The notes below the pieces were generated by a model, which was not told where the DNA came from, did no database searches, and worked only from the letters and a program-made list of their open reading frames with translations. A stretch of DNA of 60,307 nucleotides from Embleya scabrispora DSM 41855 (GTDB taxonomy: Bacteria > Actinomycetota > Actinomycetes > Streptomycetales > Streptomycetaceae). Location of the stretch: positions 1 through 60,307 of the forward strand of contig NZ_KB889670.1 in assembly GCF_000372745.1 (NCBI RefSeq), written 5' to 3'. Both the position numbers and the translations under genes were made by a program. Positions 42,026 through 51,959 of this stretch are shown here, piece after piece; positions within the stretch are counted from its first letter, which is position 1, and each line of letters opens with the position of its first letter.

Positions 42026-43162
42026 TCAGGAGGTCTGCTCGCCTCGGGTGATCAGGCCGATCAGGCCGTGGGCTGTGTTGTCGTCGGAGTCGACCGCCTC
42101 GACCTCGACACCTTCGAAAGTGGCGTCCTCGGTGGGGCGGAGGAACATGGCCTGCTCGTACTCGGTGAGCGCGGCCTCGATGTCGTCGGGGTGCGCGGCG
42201 ATGGCCTTGCCGAGTTCGGCGCCGTCGAGCATGGCCAGGTTGGCGCCTTCGCCGTTCGGGGCCGTCAGGTGGGCGGCGTCGCCGAGCAGGGTCACCCCCG
42301 GCACCCGGTTCCACCGGTGACCGGTCGGCAGAGCGTAGTGGGGGCGCAGGACCGGCGCGGTGTCGCCGTCGGTGATCAGCGCGGTGAGCTCCGGTGCCCA
42401 GCCGTCGAACTCCCGCGCGATCCGGGCGGTGGCCGCGGCGGCATCGGTGAAATCGATGGCGGCGAACCAGTCCTGCGGCTTGGTAAGCGCCACGTAGGTG
42501 TGCAGGGTGTCGCCGGTTTCCCGGTGAGCGAAGATCTCCTTGCCCGGCGAGGGCGCGATCATCGACCCGCCGCCGACCGCTTTCGCGGCGGCTGGGTGCC
42601 GGGTGTCGGCGTCGAACAGGTAGGTCTCGACGAACGACGTGCCGGCGTACTCGGGTGTGGCGGTGCAGAGCAGCGGCCGGACCCGTGACCACGCGCCGTC
42701 CGCGCCGACCAGCAGGCCGGTGGCGATGCTGCCGCCGTCGGCGAATGTCACCTCGTAACGCCCCTCGCCGAGAGCACGGGTGCCGGCGACCTTGTGCTTC
42801 CACCGGACGGTGCCGGCCGGGAGTGAGTCGAGCAGGATCCGTCGCAGCTCGCCGCGCTGCACCTCGGGGCGTCCGCCCGTGCCGTCGTCGGTTTTGTCGA
42901 GCAGGACGGTTCCGTCCCTGTCGAGGACCCGCATCGACTGGCGGCCCTCCAGAACGATGGCGTGGAACTCGTCCATCAGATCGGCCGCTTCGAGGGCGAG
43001 CTGCCCGTTGTAGTCGTGGATGTCGAGCATTCCGCCCTGGGTGCGCGCGGTCGGGGAGGGTTCGGCCTCGTAGACCGTGGCCGGGATGCCGTGCACGTGC
43101 AGGACGCGGGCCAGGACGAGGCCGCCGAGTCCTGCGCCGATGATCGTGACAGGGTTGTTCAT
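42026..43162 (-). CDS. FAD-dependent monooxygenase, TetX-like
   Basis: 378 residues from ATG 43162 after GAAGGAG. VTIIGAGLGGLVLARVLHVHG is the ADP-binding fold start, RTQGGMLDIHDYNGQLAL matches the TetX-type loop, GADGAWSRVRPLL is the second FAD segment, and VTLLGDAAHLTAPNGEGANLA the GD motif. Such class A enzymes hydroxylate antibiotics or aromatic compounds using NADPH and O2. Whether it inactivates tetracyclines cannot be told from the sequence. It is divergent from the SARP regulator at 43389. Confidence 0.87.
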   Translation of the reverse strand: MNNPVTIIGAGLGGLVLARVLHVHGIPATVYEAEPSPTARTQGGMLDIHDYNGQLALEAADLMDEFHAIVLEGRQSMRVLDRDGTVLLDKTDDGTGGRPEVQRGELRRILLDSLPAGTVRWKHKVAGTRALGEGRYEVTFADGGSIATGLLVGADGAWSRVRPLLCTATPEYAGTSFVETYLFDADTRHPAAAKAVGGGSMIAPSPGKEIFAHRETGDTLHTYVALTKPQDWFAAIDFTDAAAATARIAREFDGWAPELTALITDGDTAPVLRPHYALPTGHRWNRVPGVTLLGDAAHLTAPNGEGANLAMLDGAELGKAIAAHPDDIEAALTEYEQAMFLRPTEDATFEGVEVEAVDSDDNTAHGLIGLITRGEQTS

Positions 43163-43388
43163 GCTGGTGGCTCCTTCGGGATCGAGGCCGCCCGGTGAGC
43201 TCCGGCGGTCACCTCTGGAATGTCGGGCACTCGAATGCTGACCCGGGCCGCTCACACGGGGCACACGCGGTGCCGACAGCGGCGCACACGGCGTTGACGG
43301 CGGCACGCATGGCGCGCCGACACTCCCGGAAAAGCCAGGGCGCTGCCCTGATTTGGGGACTCCGGGGTGCGCGCGCGAGGATCGGGGG

Positions 43389-46300
43389 ATGGATCGGGGT
43401 GCGCGGCTTCGCGTCAGGCTGCTCGGCGCCTTTCGGGTGTCTCGCGGTGACGTCGCGCTGCCCGTTTCGGGTGCGCGGTTGCAGGGTCTGGTCGTACGGC
43501 TGGCGCTCGTCGGGGGTCGCCCGGTCGTGCAGGGCGTCCTGGTCGACGGGATCTGGGCCGAGGACCCGCCGGCCGGCGCCGCCCATGCCCTGCAGGCCCT
43601 CGTCTCGCGGCTGCGCCGGGCCCTCGGTTCGGCCGGCGACGTCGCGCACCTCGCGGGCGGCTACCGGCTGGACGTGGACGCGGCCGACGTGGACGCGCTG
43701 CGGTTCGAGCAGCTCGCCGCCGCCGGCCGTGACCGTCTGCGCGCCGGCGACCCGAATGCCGCTGCGGCTGTGCTCGGCGAAGCCCTGGCGCTGTGGAGGG
43801 ACCCTCCCGGTGCCGAACCCACGGTCGTCGCCGCGGTGGCCCCCGCCGCCGCGGCCCGGCTGGCGCACGCCTCGATCGAGGCCGTCGCCGACCTCGCCGA
43901 CGCCGAGCTGGCCCTGGGCCGTGCCGACGTGGCCGCCGCCCGCCTGACCGCCCTGCTCGCCGAGTACCCGGTCCACGAGCGGGCGGCCGCGCTGCTGATG
44001 GACGCGCTCGCCGCCCAGGGTCGCCAGGCCGAGGCCCTTGCGCTGTACGAGCGAGTCCGGGAAACCCTGGCCGACGTCCTCGGCGCCGATCCGGGCGCCG
44101 CCCTGCGCGAGCGTCACCTGCGCCTGCTGCGCGCCGAGCGGCCCGCCCCGGACGCCGAGCGGACCGGGTCGGGCAATCTGCCCGCGCCGCTGACCAGCTT
44201 CATCGGGCGCGATGACGACCTCGCCCGGATCGACACGCTGCTCGCCGCCGGGCGCTTGGTCACCGTGCTCGGTCCCGGCGGCGCCGGCAAGACCCGGCTC
44301 GCCGTCGAGGCCGCCCGCCGCCTCCGCCACGAATACCGCGACGGCGCCCGGCTGATCGACCTCGCCTCGGTCACCGAGCCGGCCAAGCTCGGCGCGGCCC
44401 TGCTCGCCGGGATCGGGATGCGCGGCGGCGCGATGTTCGAGGCCCGGACGCGGGCCGAGGGCGACGAGGTGGACGTACTCGTCGGTCAACTCGGCGGCCG
44501 AGAGATCCTGTTGCTCGTCGACAACTGCGAGCATCTGATCGACGCGGTGGCCCACCTGGTCGCGCCACTGCTGTCCCGATGTTCGGGGCTGCGCGTGCTC
44601 GCCACCAGCCGCGAACCCCTCGCGACCGACGGCGAGGCGCTCGTACCGCTCGGCCCACTCGCACTGCCCGGCCCGGACGACGCCGTCGCACAGGCCCGGC
44701 AGGCGGCGTCGGTAAGCCTGTTCACCGAGCGGGCCGCGGCCGTGCGCCCCGGCTTCGAGGTCGACGAGACGACGCTGCCCGAGGTCCGGCGAGTGGTCCG
44801 CAGCCTGGATGGGATGCCGCTGGCCCTCGAACTGGCCGCGGCCCGGCTGCGGACGCTGTCGCTGCTCGAGCTCGCCGACGGTCTCTCCGACCGGTTCCGG
44901 CTGCTCACCACCGGCAGCCGCACCGCGCCGCCCCGGCACCGCACGCTGCGCGCAGTGATCGCCTGGAGCTGGGATCTGCTGAGCGAGCACGAGCGTACGG
45001 TCGCCGAACGCGTCTCGATCCTGGCCGGCGGAGTCACGCCGGCCTCGGCCATCGCGGTCTGCGCCGGCACCGCGGTGCGGGTCGCCGAGGTTCCCGAACT
45101 GCTCGCCGGCCTGGTCGACCGGTCGCTGCTGCAGCTCACGTCCGCCCCGGGGCGCTACCGCATGCTGGAGTCGCTGCGCGAGTACGGCACCGGGCGCCTG
45201 GCCGAGACGGGCGACCTCGGCACCGTTCGCGACCTGGCCGCCGGCTACTTCGCCGAGCTGATGGCCCGGTACGACCCGCAGTTGCGCGGGCCCGGCCAGT
45301 CGGCGGCCGTGCGAGTCATCAGTGCCGAGTACGACAACACGCTGGCCGCCCTGCGCCGCCGGTGCGACACCGGCGACGCCCCCGGCGCGGTTGCCCTCGC
45401 CCTGAACCTGACCTGGTATTGGGAGATGTTCGGCCGGCGCCTCGACGCGGCCCACTGGCTGGGCGAGGCATTGGCGGTGCCCGGCGGCAAGCCGACGCCG
45501 GACCGCGACTGCGCCCACACGATCCATCTGCTCAACCGGGTCGGCACCCGGCCTGGGACGACCGCCGAGGAGGCGGCGGCCGACCGGGCCGAGATCCGCG
45601 AGTCGGCCGACCGGCTGCTCGCGTACCCGGAGTTGCCCGGTCCGTACGGCGCACTGACCGCGCTACCGCTCGCGTTCCTGGGAGGGGAGAAGACAGTGCC
45701 CGCGATCATCGAGCGCCTGGCCGACGGCGACGACGTATGGCTGTCCGGCCTGGCCCACATGTTCCGCGCCCAGTCGGCCGAGAACGCGGGTGAGCTCGAC
45801 AGGATGCGCACCGACACGGAGGCGGCCCTGACCTGCTTCCGGCGGGTCGGCGACCGTTGGGGCTTGGCCAACGCGCTGCCGATGCGCGCCCGGTTGCGGC
45901 AGTACGACGACGATCTCGACGGCGCGCTGGCCGACCTGCGCGAGGCCCGGTCGCCGGCAGGTGAGTTCGGCTCGCTCGGCCTCGACGACGAGGTGTTCGG
46001 TGACCTGCGCTGGATCGACCTGCACCTGCGGCGCGGCGAGACCGACCTGGTGGTCGCGATGATCGACTCGGCCCGGGAGCGGGCGCTGCGCGCGAACTCG
46101 CCGGGGATGCAGTTCCTGGTCGACGCGTGGGAGGCCGTCTTCCGGCTGCGACTCGGCGACCTGGACCGGGCGCGGGAACTGCTCGACAAAGCCGAACGCG
46201 GTCTGCACGGCGACACCCCGTTCCCCGGTGACCACGCGCGGACGCTGGTCGGTAGCGCACGAGCCTCGCTCTGCCTGGAGACGGGCGATCCGGCCGGCGC

Positions 46301-46649
46301 GGAGGGGGCGCTGACGAAGGCGTACACGGCGGCGCTGGAGACCCGGGACCTGCCGATCCTGTCACTGGTGGCGGTGAACGTGGCCGCGCTCGCCGAGGCG
46401 CACGGGCGGCATCGGGAGGCCGCCGTTCTGCTCGGCGCCGCCGCCCGACTGCGCGGCGCTCACGACCGCACCGATCGGCAGGTTCGCGACCTCACCCGCC
46501 GGGGGTGGGCCGCGCTGGGCGAGGAAGCCTTCGCCGCGGCGTACGCGAAGGGTTACGAGCTGGACGGGAAGACGGCCGTGACCGAAGTCGACCCGGCCCG
46601 GCTGCGCCGGGAACGCACAACGACACGTTGCGCGGGGGCAACAAGTTGA
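43389..46649 (+). CDS. SARP/AfsR-type regulator with NB-ARC ATPase and TPR-like repeats
   Basis: 1086 residues from ATG 43389. The N-terminal OmpR-like DNA-binding domain (RVRLLGAFRVSRGDVALPVS, ending near residue 100) and the BTAD domain (to about 255, HERAAALLMDALAAQGRQAEAL) are the SARP pair. The NB-ARC ATPase follows (VLGPGGAGKTRL, ILLLVDNCEHL, RVLATSREPL, GMPLALELAAARL), and the rest is helical repeats. Such proteins switch on secondary-metabolite genes. No biosynthetic cluster sits in the window, so the target may be the adjacent monooxygenase or distant genes. Confidence 0.88.
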   Translation: MDRGARLRVRLLGAFRVSRGDVALPVSGARLQGLVVRLALVGGRPVVQGVLVDGIWAEDPPAGAAHALQALVSRLRRALGSAGDVAHLAGGYRLDVDAADVDALRFEQLAAAGRDRLRAGDPNAAAAVLGEALALWRDPPGAEPTVVAAVAPAAAARLAHASIEAVADLADAELALGRADVAAARLTALLAEYPVHERAAALLMDALAAQGRQAEALALYERVRETLADVLGADPGAALRERHLRLLRAERPAPDAERTGSGNLPAPLTSFIGRDDDLARIDTLLAAGRLVTVLGPGGAGKTRLAVEAARRLRHEYRDGARLIDLASVTEPAKLGAALLAGIGMRGGAMFEARTRAEGDEVDVLVGQLGGREILLLVDNCEHLIDAVAHLVAPLLSRCSGLRVLATSREPLATDGEALVPLGPLALPGPDDAVAQARQAASVSLFTERAAAVRPGFEVDETTLPEVRRVVRSLDGMPLALELAAARLRTLSLLELADGLSDRFRLLTTGSRTAPPRHRTLRAVIAWSWDLLSEHERTVAERVSILAGGVTPASAIAVCAGTAVRVAEVPELLAGLVDRSLLQLTSAPGRYRMLESLREYGTGRLAETGDLGTVRDLAAGYFAELMARYDPQLRGPGQSAAVRVISAEYDNTLAALRRRCDTGDAPGAVALALNLTWYWEMFGRRLDAAHWLGEALAVPGGKPTPDRDCAHTIHLLNRVGTRPGTTAEEAAADRAEIRESADRLLAYPELPGPYGALTALPLAFLGGEKTVPAIIERLADGDDVWLSGLAHMFRAQSAENAGELDRMRTDTEAALTCFRRVGDRWGLANALPMRARLRQYDDDLDGALADLREARSPAGEFGSLGLDDEVFGDLRWIDLHLRRGETDLVVAMIDSARERALRANSPGMQFLVDAWEAVFRLRLGDLDRARELLDKAERGLHGDTPFPGDHARTLVGSARASLCLETGDPAGAEGALTKAYTAALETRDLPILSLVAVNVAALAEAHGRHREAAVLLGAAARLRGAHDRTDRQVRDLTRRGWAALGEEAFAAAYAKGYELDGKTAVTEVDPARLRRERTTTRCAGATS

Positions 46650-47026
46650 TCTTCGGAGACTCATTCTCGGGGGTGTGGCTCTGCGGCGAGTTGTTGCGTC
46701 AACCGTCGGAGCAACAGGCCGGCGGTGCCTGGCGGACGCACAGGAACGGCTCCGGCCGCGCGTTGCCGCGGTCGGAGTCGTTCCCTGGTCTCCGTCGCGG
46801 GGCACAGCCCGCATTGATGACGGCCGCGGCCCCGTCCCATTCTCGTTTTCGGGGCGGGGGCGCGGCGGTTCCGGTGTCAGTTCGGGGTGAGTGGTGTGGC
46901 GGCGGCGATGTGGGTGAGCTTGTACGCGCTGCTGCCGGGCGTCGTCCTTGGCCTTCAGGACGCGTGCGCCGGGCTTGTGCGCCTCGTCGGCGAGCTGCTT
47001 GATGGTGTGGGAGACGACGAACTCCT
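46650..47026. other. 377-base region with broken minus-strand reading
   Basis: A minus-strand frame across it contains LKEFVVSHTIKQLADEAHKP, which is protein-like and continues from the FAD-oxidoreductase fragment at 47027 with a frame change. The rest is Pro/Arg-rich. I take it as decayed sequence, but no gene can be called. Confidence 0.35.
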
Positions 47027-47209
47027 TCAGGCGCGCGCCCGGGCGGCCACCAACTGGTGCAGGCGCAGGCGCTCGACGAAGGTCGGGCGCGGGTTGACGA
47101 GGGTCACGGCCACGTCGTCGCGGCTGGTCGGGCGATTGGCCGCGAGGACTCCGGCGCATCCGCCGCCGATCACGATGACTTCGATCCGGCCGCCGCTGTG
47201 CTTCGTCAT
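47027..47209 (-). pseudogene. N-terminal fragment of an FAD/NAD-dependent oxidoreductase
   Basis: Sixty residues from ATG 47209: EVIVIGGGCAGVLAANR is the N-terminal Rossmann loop and VAVTLVNPRPTFVERLRLHQ resembles the start of NDH-2-like oxidoreductases. The frame ends at 47027; the remaining ~300 residues needed are missing. Confidence 0.65.
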
Positions 47210-47353
47210 GGTCTCTGCTTCATTTGCTCGGGGTTTCGCACACAGGGCGCGGAGCGGAGGGAATCTGTGACACGGTGTGGCTCGGATCACGTCCGATGGT
47301 GCGTCGGGGCGTGGTGGGAACACGGACAGCGGGGCGCGGCGCGGCGCGGCGCG

Positions 47354-47914
47354 CTAGAGGCCGGGTGCCCCCCATACCGGGAACCACCGAGACAGGTCCT
47401 TCTCCACGCGCAGGTCGTCTCGTAGGGCCGCCGACACTTCGAGCTCCAGGGCGCTGTCGCGTTTGTCGTGCGCGCCGGGGACCGGTGCGAAGGGATAGAA
47501 AGTGCCACGCTTGTACAGGTAGACCAACGCCAGGCTGCGGCCGTCGTCGTGGTGGAACGCCACCAGGGAGCACAGCAGTTGCGGACCGAAGCCGGAACCC
47601 TCCAAGGCAGAGTTGACCGCGTGCAGGTCGGTGACCAGCGAGCCGATGTCGTCGGGGGCACCGCACCCGACCAGCCACGTGTACCCATACGCGTCGCGGG
47701 TCTGGGTAAGGTCGCCCAACAATTGCTTCACGTCGTCGCGCACCGTGTCGAACGCGCCACCCTCGACCGACGCGAAGCACACCGAGCCGCTGCCGGTGGG
47801 GGTGAACCCGGCCGCGGCTTGGAGGGTGATCGCCGCCGACGGCAGCCCGAAGAGTTGGTCCAAGTCGGGCCGGACGGGCTTGTCGCGGCCGAGGAGGATG
47901 TCGAGGAAGCCCAT
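47354..47914 (-). CDS. PspA-associated protein PspAB-like
   Basis: 186 residues from ATG 47914, which overlaps the HtpX stop. The conserved start MGFLDILLGRDKPVRPDLDQ and the inner FGPQLLCSLVAFHHDDGRSL match the family found beside htpX and pspA in actinobacteria, thought to support membrane stress protection. It has no membrane helix. Coupling to htpX strengthens the assignment. No pspA gene is in the window. Confidence 0.78.
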   Translation of the reverse strand: MGFLDILLGRDKPVRPDLDQLFGLPSAAITLQAAAGFTPTGSGSVCFASVEGGAFDTVRDDVKQLLGDLTQTRDAYGYTWLVGCGAPDDIGSLVTDLHAVNSALEGSGFGPQLLCSLVAFHHDDGRSLALVYLYKRGTFYPFAPVPGAHDKRDSALELEVSAALRDDLRVEKDLSRWFPVWGAPGL

Positions 47915-48855
47915 CAGGCGGCCCGACCCAGTTCAGCGGAGATGCGGGCGAGCTGCTCCAAGCGCCGTTCCAGGGTGGGGTGCGTGGCGAGGATGTTCGC
48001 CAGGCTCTCCTTGCCGGCGATCGCCGGCGCGAAGAAGAACGCGTTGAACGGTTCGGCCTTGCGTAGATCGCGGGTGGGGATCTTTGCCATCTGACCGCTG
48101 ACCTTGGTCAACGCCGAGGCGAGGGCGGAGGGCCGGCCGGTGAGGAACGCCGCCGAGCGGTCCGCCGACAGTTCGCGGTAGCGGGACAGGGTGCGGATCA
48201 GCACGAAGCTGAGTGTGTACACGACCACGCTCGCCGCTGTGACGATGAGCATCACCACCGCCGTGTTCTGGTCGTTGCCGCGCCGGTTGAAGCCGCCGAA
48301 CAGGCCGAACTGGATGCCGAACCGGGTCAGCAGGCCGGCCAGTACGCCCAGGAACGACGCGATCGTCATCACCACGACGTCCCTGTGCGCGACGTGCGAC
48401 AACTCGTGGGCCACGACGCCTTCGAGCTCTGCGGGCTCCAGGCGCCGCACCAGGCCGGTGGTTGCGCACACGACGATGTTCTTGCTGTTGCGGCCGGCCG
48501 CGAACGCGTTGGGTACGTCGCTGTCCGCAATCGCCACCTTGGGCTTGGGCATGTCTGCCAGCGCGCACAGGCGATCGATGGCGCCGTGCAGTTCGGGAGC
48601 CTGTTCGGGGGTGACCTCACGGGCGCCCATCGCGAACAGGGCGATGCGGTCGCTGAACCAGAACTGGGCGATGAACACGCTGCCGACCAGGATCACCGCG
48701 AGCGGCCACATGCGGCCCAGGGCCACCACGAGCACACCGACGAACACGACGTACAACAGGCCGAGCACGAACATCGTCACGAGCATGCGGGCGACCAGGC
48801 CGCGATCGGCCACGAACCGGCTGCGGCCGTCCGTGACGGCACCTGCTCTGCGCAT
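47914..48855 (-). CDS. htpX: HtpX-like membrane zinc metalloprotease
   Basis: 313 residues from ATG 48855. Two N-terminal helices (23-48, 50-68) precede the catalytic region with HELSH at 150-154 and RYRELSADR, where the Glu is the third ligand. Two more helices (about 165-185, 205-225) lie between. HtpX degrades misfolded membrane proteins. It is coupled to PspAB, forming a membrane-quality operon. The C-terminal ATHPTLERRLEQL motif is typical. Confidence 0.92.
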   Translation of the reverse strand: MRRAGAVTDGRSRFVADRGLVARMLVTMFVLGLLYVVFVGVLVVALGRMWPLAVILVGSVFIAQFWFSDRIALFAMGAREVTPEQAPELHGAIDRLCALADMPKPKVAIADSDVPNAFAAGRNSKNIVVCATTGLVRRLEPAELEGVVAHELSHVAHRDVVVMTIASFLGVLAGLLTRFGIQFGLFGGFNRRGNDQNTAVVMLIVTAASVVVYTLSFVLIRTLSRYRELSADRSAAFLTGRPSALASALTKVSGQMAKIPTRDLRKAEPFNAFFFAPAIAGKESLANILATHPTLERRLEQLARISAELGRAA

Positions 48856-49302
48856 CGCAACCTCCTCGCGAGTGCCCTATGTGTTCGGCGCTCGCTCGGA
48901 CGTGAATATGGCTCGAAGCGGGTGAAGGGCGCTCTTCTTCGATTCTGCCTCGCGGCGCACGAAAACAACGGGAGCAGCGGCGTGCGATCCGGAATCCGAA
49001 GCGTGGACGTCATCTCGATGCAGTGGCCACGCTTGGTGGGAGGGAGCCCCAATGGCCTGCCCGTCGCGGCGCCGCTCCGCCGGCGTCGGGTCGGTCCCGC
49101 CGCGGCCGGGTGGGACGGCACCGTCCCGCCCGCGCGGTCCGGACGCGGTCTCGGCGAGCACGCGGGCGAGCCCTGGACGATGACCCGTGACGCCTTCGGG
49201 CGCCCGTTCGCCCGACGCCGGGCCCGGGGCGCGGGGCGCTTGATCCGGGCGTGGCGGGGACGCCGGCACGTTCTGGCGGTGTCCCCGCGGGCCTGGGCAG
49301 GT
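48856..49302. other. Intergenic, no gene seen
   Basis: 447 bases. Open frames on both strands are shadows of high GC. The promoter of htpX should be near 48880-48920. Nothing else is recognised. Confidence 0.4.
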
Positions 49303-49488
49303 CTACGCGCGGTGGAACAGGTGCGGCTTGCTCCGGAAGACGGTCGCGCCCGGGGTGACGCGGGCCGGGCTTGGCATGGGAATCCTCGGGAACGGCGCCC
49401 GGGGCGTCCCGTCGTACGAGCGGCAGTACAGGTCTGCGCGGGCGCCGTCGCCCAGGATGACGCAGTACAGCCGGTCGGCGTAGGTGGC
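49303..49488 (-). pseudogene. 61-codon in-frame tail after the esterase TAG stop
   Basis: Directly after the TAG of the esterase gene the same frame stays open for 61 residues to another TAG. It reads TYADRLYCVILGDGARADLY and on to TPGATVFRSKPHLFHRA, with three Cys and good coding character. It may be the end of another, lost gene joined to the esterase, or a stop-codon read-through extension. No start codon with a ribosome binding site precedes it. Confidence 0.4.
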
Positions 49489-50490
49489 CTAGGCCGCCGG
49501 GCGAAGGTGGGCGACGATGCCGTCGATGTCCTCGGCGAGGAGGTGCCAACGGAGAGTGTGGCCTCCGGTAACCTCGTGGGCCGTGTAGGGGATGCCCGCC
49601 TGGTCGAGGAGGCCGCGGAACTCGCGCTGGCCGTCGAGGACATGGGACTCCTGGAAGGCGCTGAACCACGGGATGTTCTCGGCTCCCGTGCCGGCCACCA
49701 TGAAGATCCGCTTGTTGTGGTAGCTCGGGATGCGCTCGACCGCGTTGTCGGCGCTGACCCGCGCTTCGTTCCACAACGGGACGCCGTAGACGGTGCCGCC
49801 GCCCAGTTCGATGGCGGCCGAGGACGCGTTGGCCCAGTGGCCGACGGCACCGCCGTTGAGGCGGAGGCTGGGCGGGCCGGAGTGGGCGCTGACCGAGGCG
49901 AAGTGGCCGTAGTACTTGGCGGCGTACTTCAGCGCGCCGAATCCGCCCATCGAGTAGCCGGCGACCGCCCGCCCGTCGTACTCCGCATGGGTCCGGAAGT
50001 TCGCCTCGACCCACGGCAGGAGCTGGGACATGTGAAAGGTCTCCCAGTTGCGGGGACCGACGAACGAGGTGACCGGGTTGGAGTACCAGCCGGCGCCGCC
50101 GCCATCCGGCATCACGACGATGATCGGCTTGCCGGCGGTGAGTTCCCGAATTCCGCCCGGGACGTCGAAGTTGCGGAAGTCCGCGCCCGTGCCGCCACCG
50201 TGAAACAGGTACATGACGGGGTACCTGCGGCCGCTGCTGTCGTAGTCGTCGGGCAGCAGGACGTTGACACCGGGGCCGGTGGTCCATCCGATCTGGCTCG
50301 TCTTGAAGCGGTAGTACTTCAGGCGCGGGTCGCTCTCGTTGCTGTCGATGACGCGCAGCCCGAAGCCGTCGCCGACCGCATGGGCCGCGGCGGCGCTCCC
50401 GACGACGCCCGCGCCGCCGAGCACCGCCGCCGCGGACAAACCGCCGGCGGCCTTCAAAATGCCGCGGCGGGTGGGTTGGAACTCGGTCAT
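49489..50490 (-). CDS. Tat-exported esterase, antigen 85/esterase D-like
   Basis: 333 residues from ATG 50490 after GGGGGAC. PTRRGILKAAGGLSAAAVLG is a twin-arginine signal. The alpha/beta hydrolase fold has a MYLFHGGGTGADF oxyanion loop, the nucleophile elbow VAGYSMGGFGA (Ser), a likely acid residue near the AENIPWF region, and the catalytic His in GGHTLRWH. Such enzymes cleave ester bonds of acylated sugars, phosphatidyl or mycolyl groups outside the cell. An upstream ATG at 50502 is a less likely start. Confidence 0.85.
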   Translation of the reverse strand: MTEFQPTRRGILKAAGGLSAAAVLGGAGVVGSAAAAHAVGDGFGLRVIDSNESDPRLKYYRFKTSQIGWTTGPGVNVLLPDDYDSSGRRYPVMYLFHGGGTGADFRNFDVPGGIRELTAGKPIIVVMPDGGGAGWYSNPVTSFVGPRNWETFHMSQLLPWVEANFRTHAEYDGRAVAGYSMGGFGALKYAAKYYGHFASVSAHSGPPSLRLNGGAVGHWANASSAAIELGGGTVYGVPLWNEARVSADNAVERIPSYHNKRIFMVAGTGAENIPWFSAFQESHVLDGQREFRGLLDQAGIPYTAHEVTGGHTLRWHLLAEDIDGIVAHLRPAA

Positions 50491-51077
50491 GCCGTCCCCC
50501 ATGTTCGGTTTGTGGTGTGCCTGCCGCCTGCGGATGTCCGGCTGTCAGCGAGCCGCACCGGTGCTCAGTGACAAGCGAAACCGCCGGCGCAGGACGACCA
50601 ACCCCCCTTGTAGGGCGGTTGGTTACATCCGGTGCGCGTCGATCACACACCAGTCACCTGCAATCGTCAATGCCGAACCGAGTTTGGTTTTCGCGCCGCT
50701 AAAGCCCGCAACTCCCCTGCGTACCAGGGCTACACGTGTCACCGCCCGCTGCGAGCGGTGCTCGCGTCGGCGCCCAGGAACCACACCGCGCCCGACGCGG
50801 CGACCGGCTCGGCGCGGCTGACGACCGCGTCCCGCGGTGCGCAGACCCGCCCGTCCGCCGACCGCCTACGGCGCCCTCGGCTGATCCGGCCACCCTGTCG
50901 TCGGATCGGTCGACGTCCTGCCGACCGGTGGAGCCGGCCCGACCAGGCTCGCGCATCCTGCCGGAAGACGTCACCGCGCGGGCTTACGGGAACGTCCGGC
51001 GATACGACGCCGTCTCGGACGTGTCCTCATCGCGGACCCCGGCATGGTGATGAGCCGGTTCGTCGTAGCCTGCGCAC
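50491..51077. other. Intergenic, no confident gene
   Basis: 587 bases between divergent genes. ACCAACC and GGTTGGT form an inverted pair near 50597-50624, perhaps an operator for the esterase. No frame shows clear coding character. Confidence 0.4.
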
Positions 51078-51728
51078 ATGACCGACACCTCGATCTTGAC
51101 CCCGTCCGAAGCCGTCGGGCTGCTGCTGGCCGGCAATCGGCGCTTCGTCACCGGCACCCCGAAGCACCCGAACCAGGACGCCGCGCGCCGCGCGGAGACC
51201 GCACCCGGTCAGCGCCCGTTCGCGGTGCTCTTCGGCTGCTCCGACTCACGCCTGGCCGCCGAGATCATCTTCGACCGGGGCCTGGGTGACCTGTTCGTCG
51301 TCCGCACCGCGGGCCACGTGGCGGGTCCGGAGGTGCTGGGCAGTATCGAATACGGCGTGAGCGTGCTGGACTGCCCGCTGGTCGTGGTGCTGGGCCACGA
51401 CTCGTGCGGCGCGGTGGCCGCCACCCGCGCCGCCGTGGCCGACGGCGTCGCCGCCACCGGGTACGTGCGCGACGTCATCGAACGCGTCACCCCCAGCGTC
51501 CTGGCCGCCCGCGCAGCCGGCCTCACCCGAGACGAAGACATCATCGCCGAGCACATACGGCACAGCGTCGACCTCCTCATGGACCGCTCCCGGGTGCTCG
51601 CCGACCAGGTCGCAGCCGGACGGACGGCCGTGGTGGGCATGTCCTACCGACTGGCCGACGGCAGCGCCCGACTCGTCACCTCCCGCGGCCCGGCCGCCGA
51701 ACCGGCGGCCCCAGGCCCGGTGGCCTGA
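51078..51728 (+). CDS. Beta-carbonic anhydrase
   Basis: 216 residues from ATG 51078. Zinc ligands and dyad are in FGCSDSRLAAE (C54, D56, R58) and VLGHDSCGAV (H107, C110), with RTAGH as the conserved loop. Length and motif order are normal for a class A type II beta enzyme, which interconverts CO2 and bicarbonate in the cytoplasm. No signal peptide. No neighbour suggests a special role. Confidence 0.93.
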   Translation: MTDTSILTPSEAVGLLLAGNRRFVTGTPKHPNQDAARRAETAPGQRPFAVLFGCSDSRLAAEIIFDRGLGDLFVVRTAGHVAGPEVLGSIEYGVSVLDCPLVVVLGHDSCGAVAATRAAVADGVAATGYVRDVIERVTPSVLAARAAGLTRDEDIIAEHIRHSVDLLMDRSRVLADQVAAGRTAVVGMSYRLADGSARLVTSRGPAAEPAAPGPVA

Positions 51729-51959
51729 ACGGCGGACCGCACTCCGGCGACCTCGTCTCAAGAAGCTCGCCGCCACGATCCTGGTGCGCTTCGAGGTCAC
51801 CGGGGATTCCGCCGGCGCCGATGATCGCCCTGTTCGCCGACCGGTGACCCGCTTCGATCGCGCATGTCCCGAACCGGTCCCGTCGGCGACGCCGAGCCCG
51901 GCATCGAGCCCGCGTCAGCCACTGCAAACGACGAGGCCCGTAGGCCGTGGCCTCACGGA

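Noticed and set aside
47330-47355. CGCGG short repeats after the PspAB gene
   Set aside because: Simple GC-rich low-complexity sequence, too short and irregular to call a repeat element.
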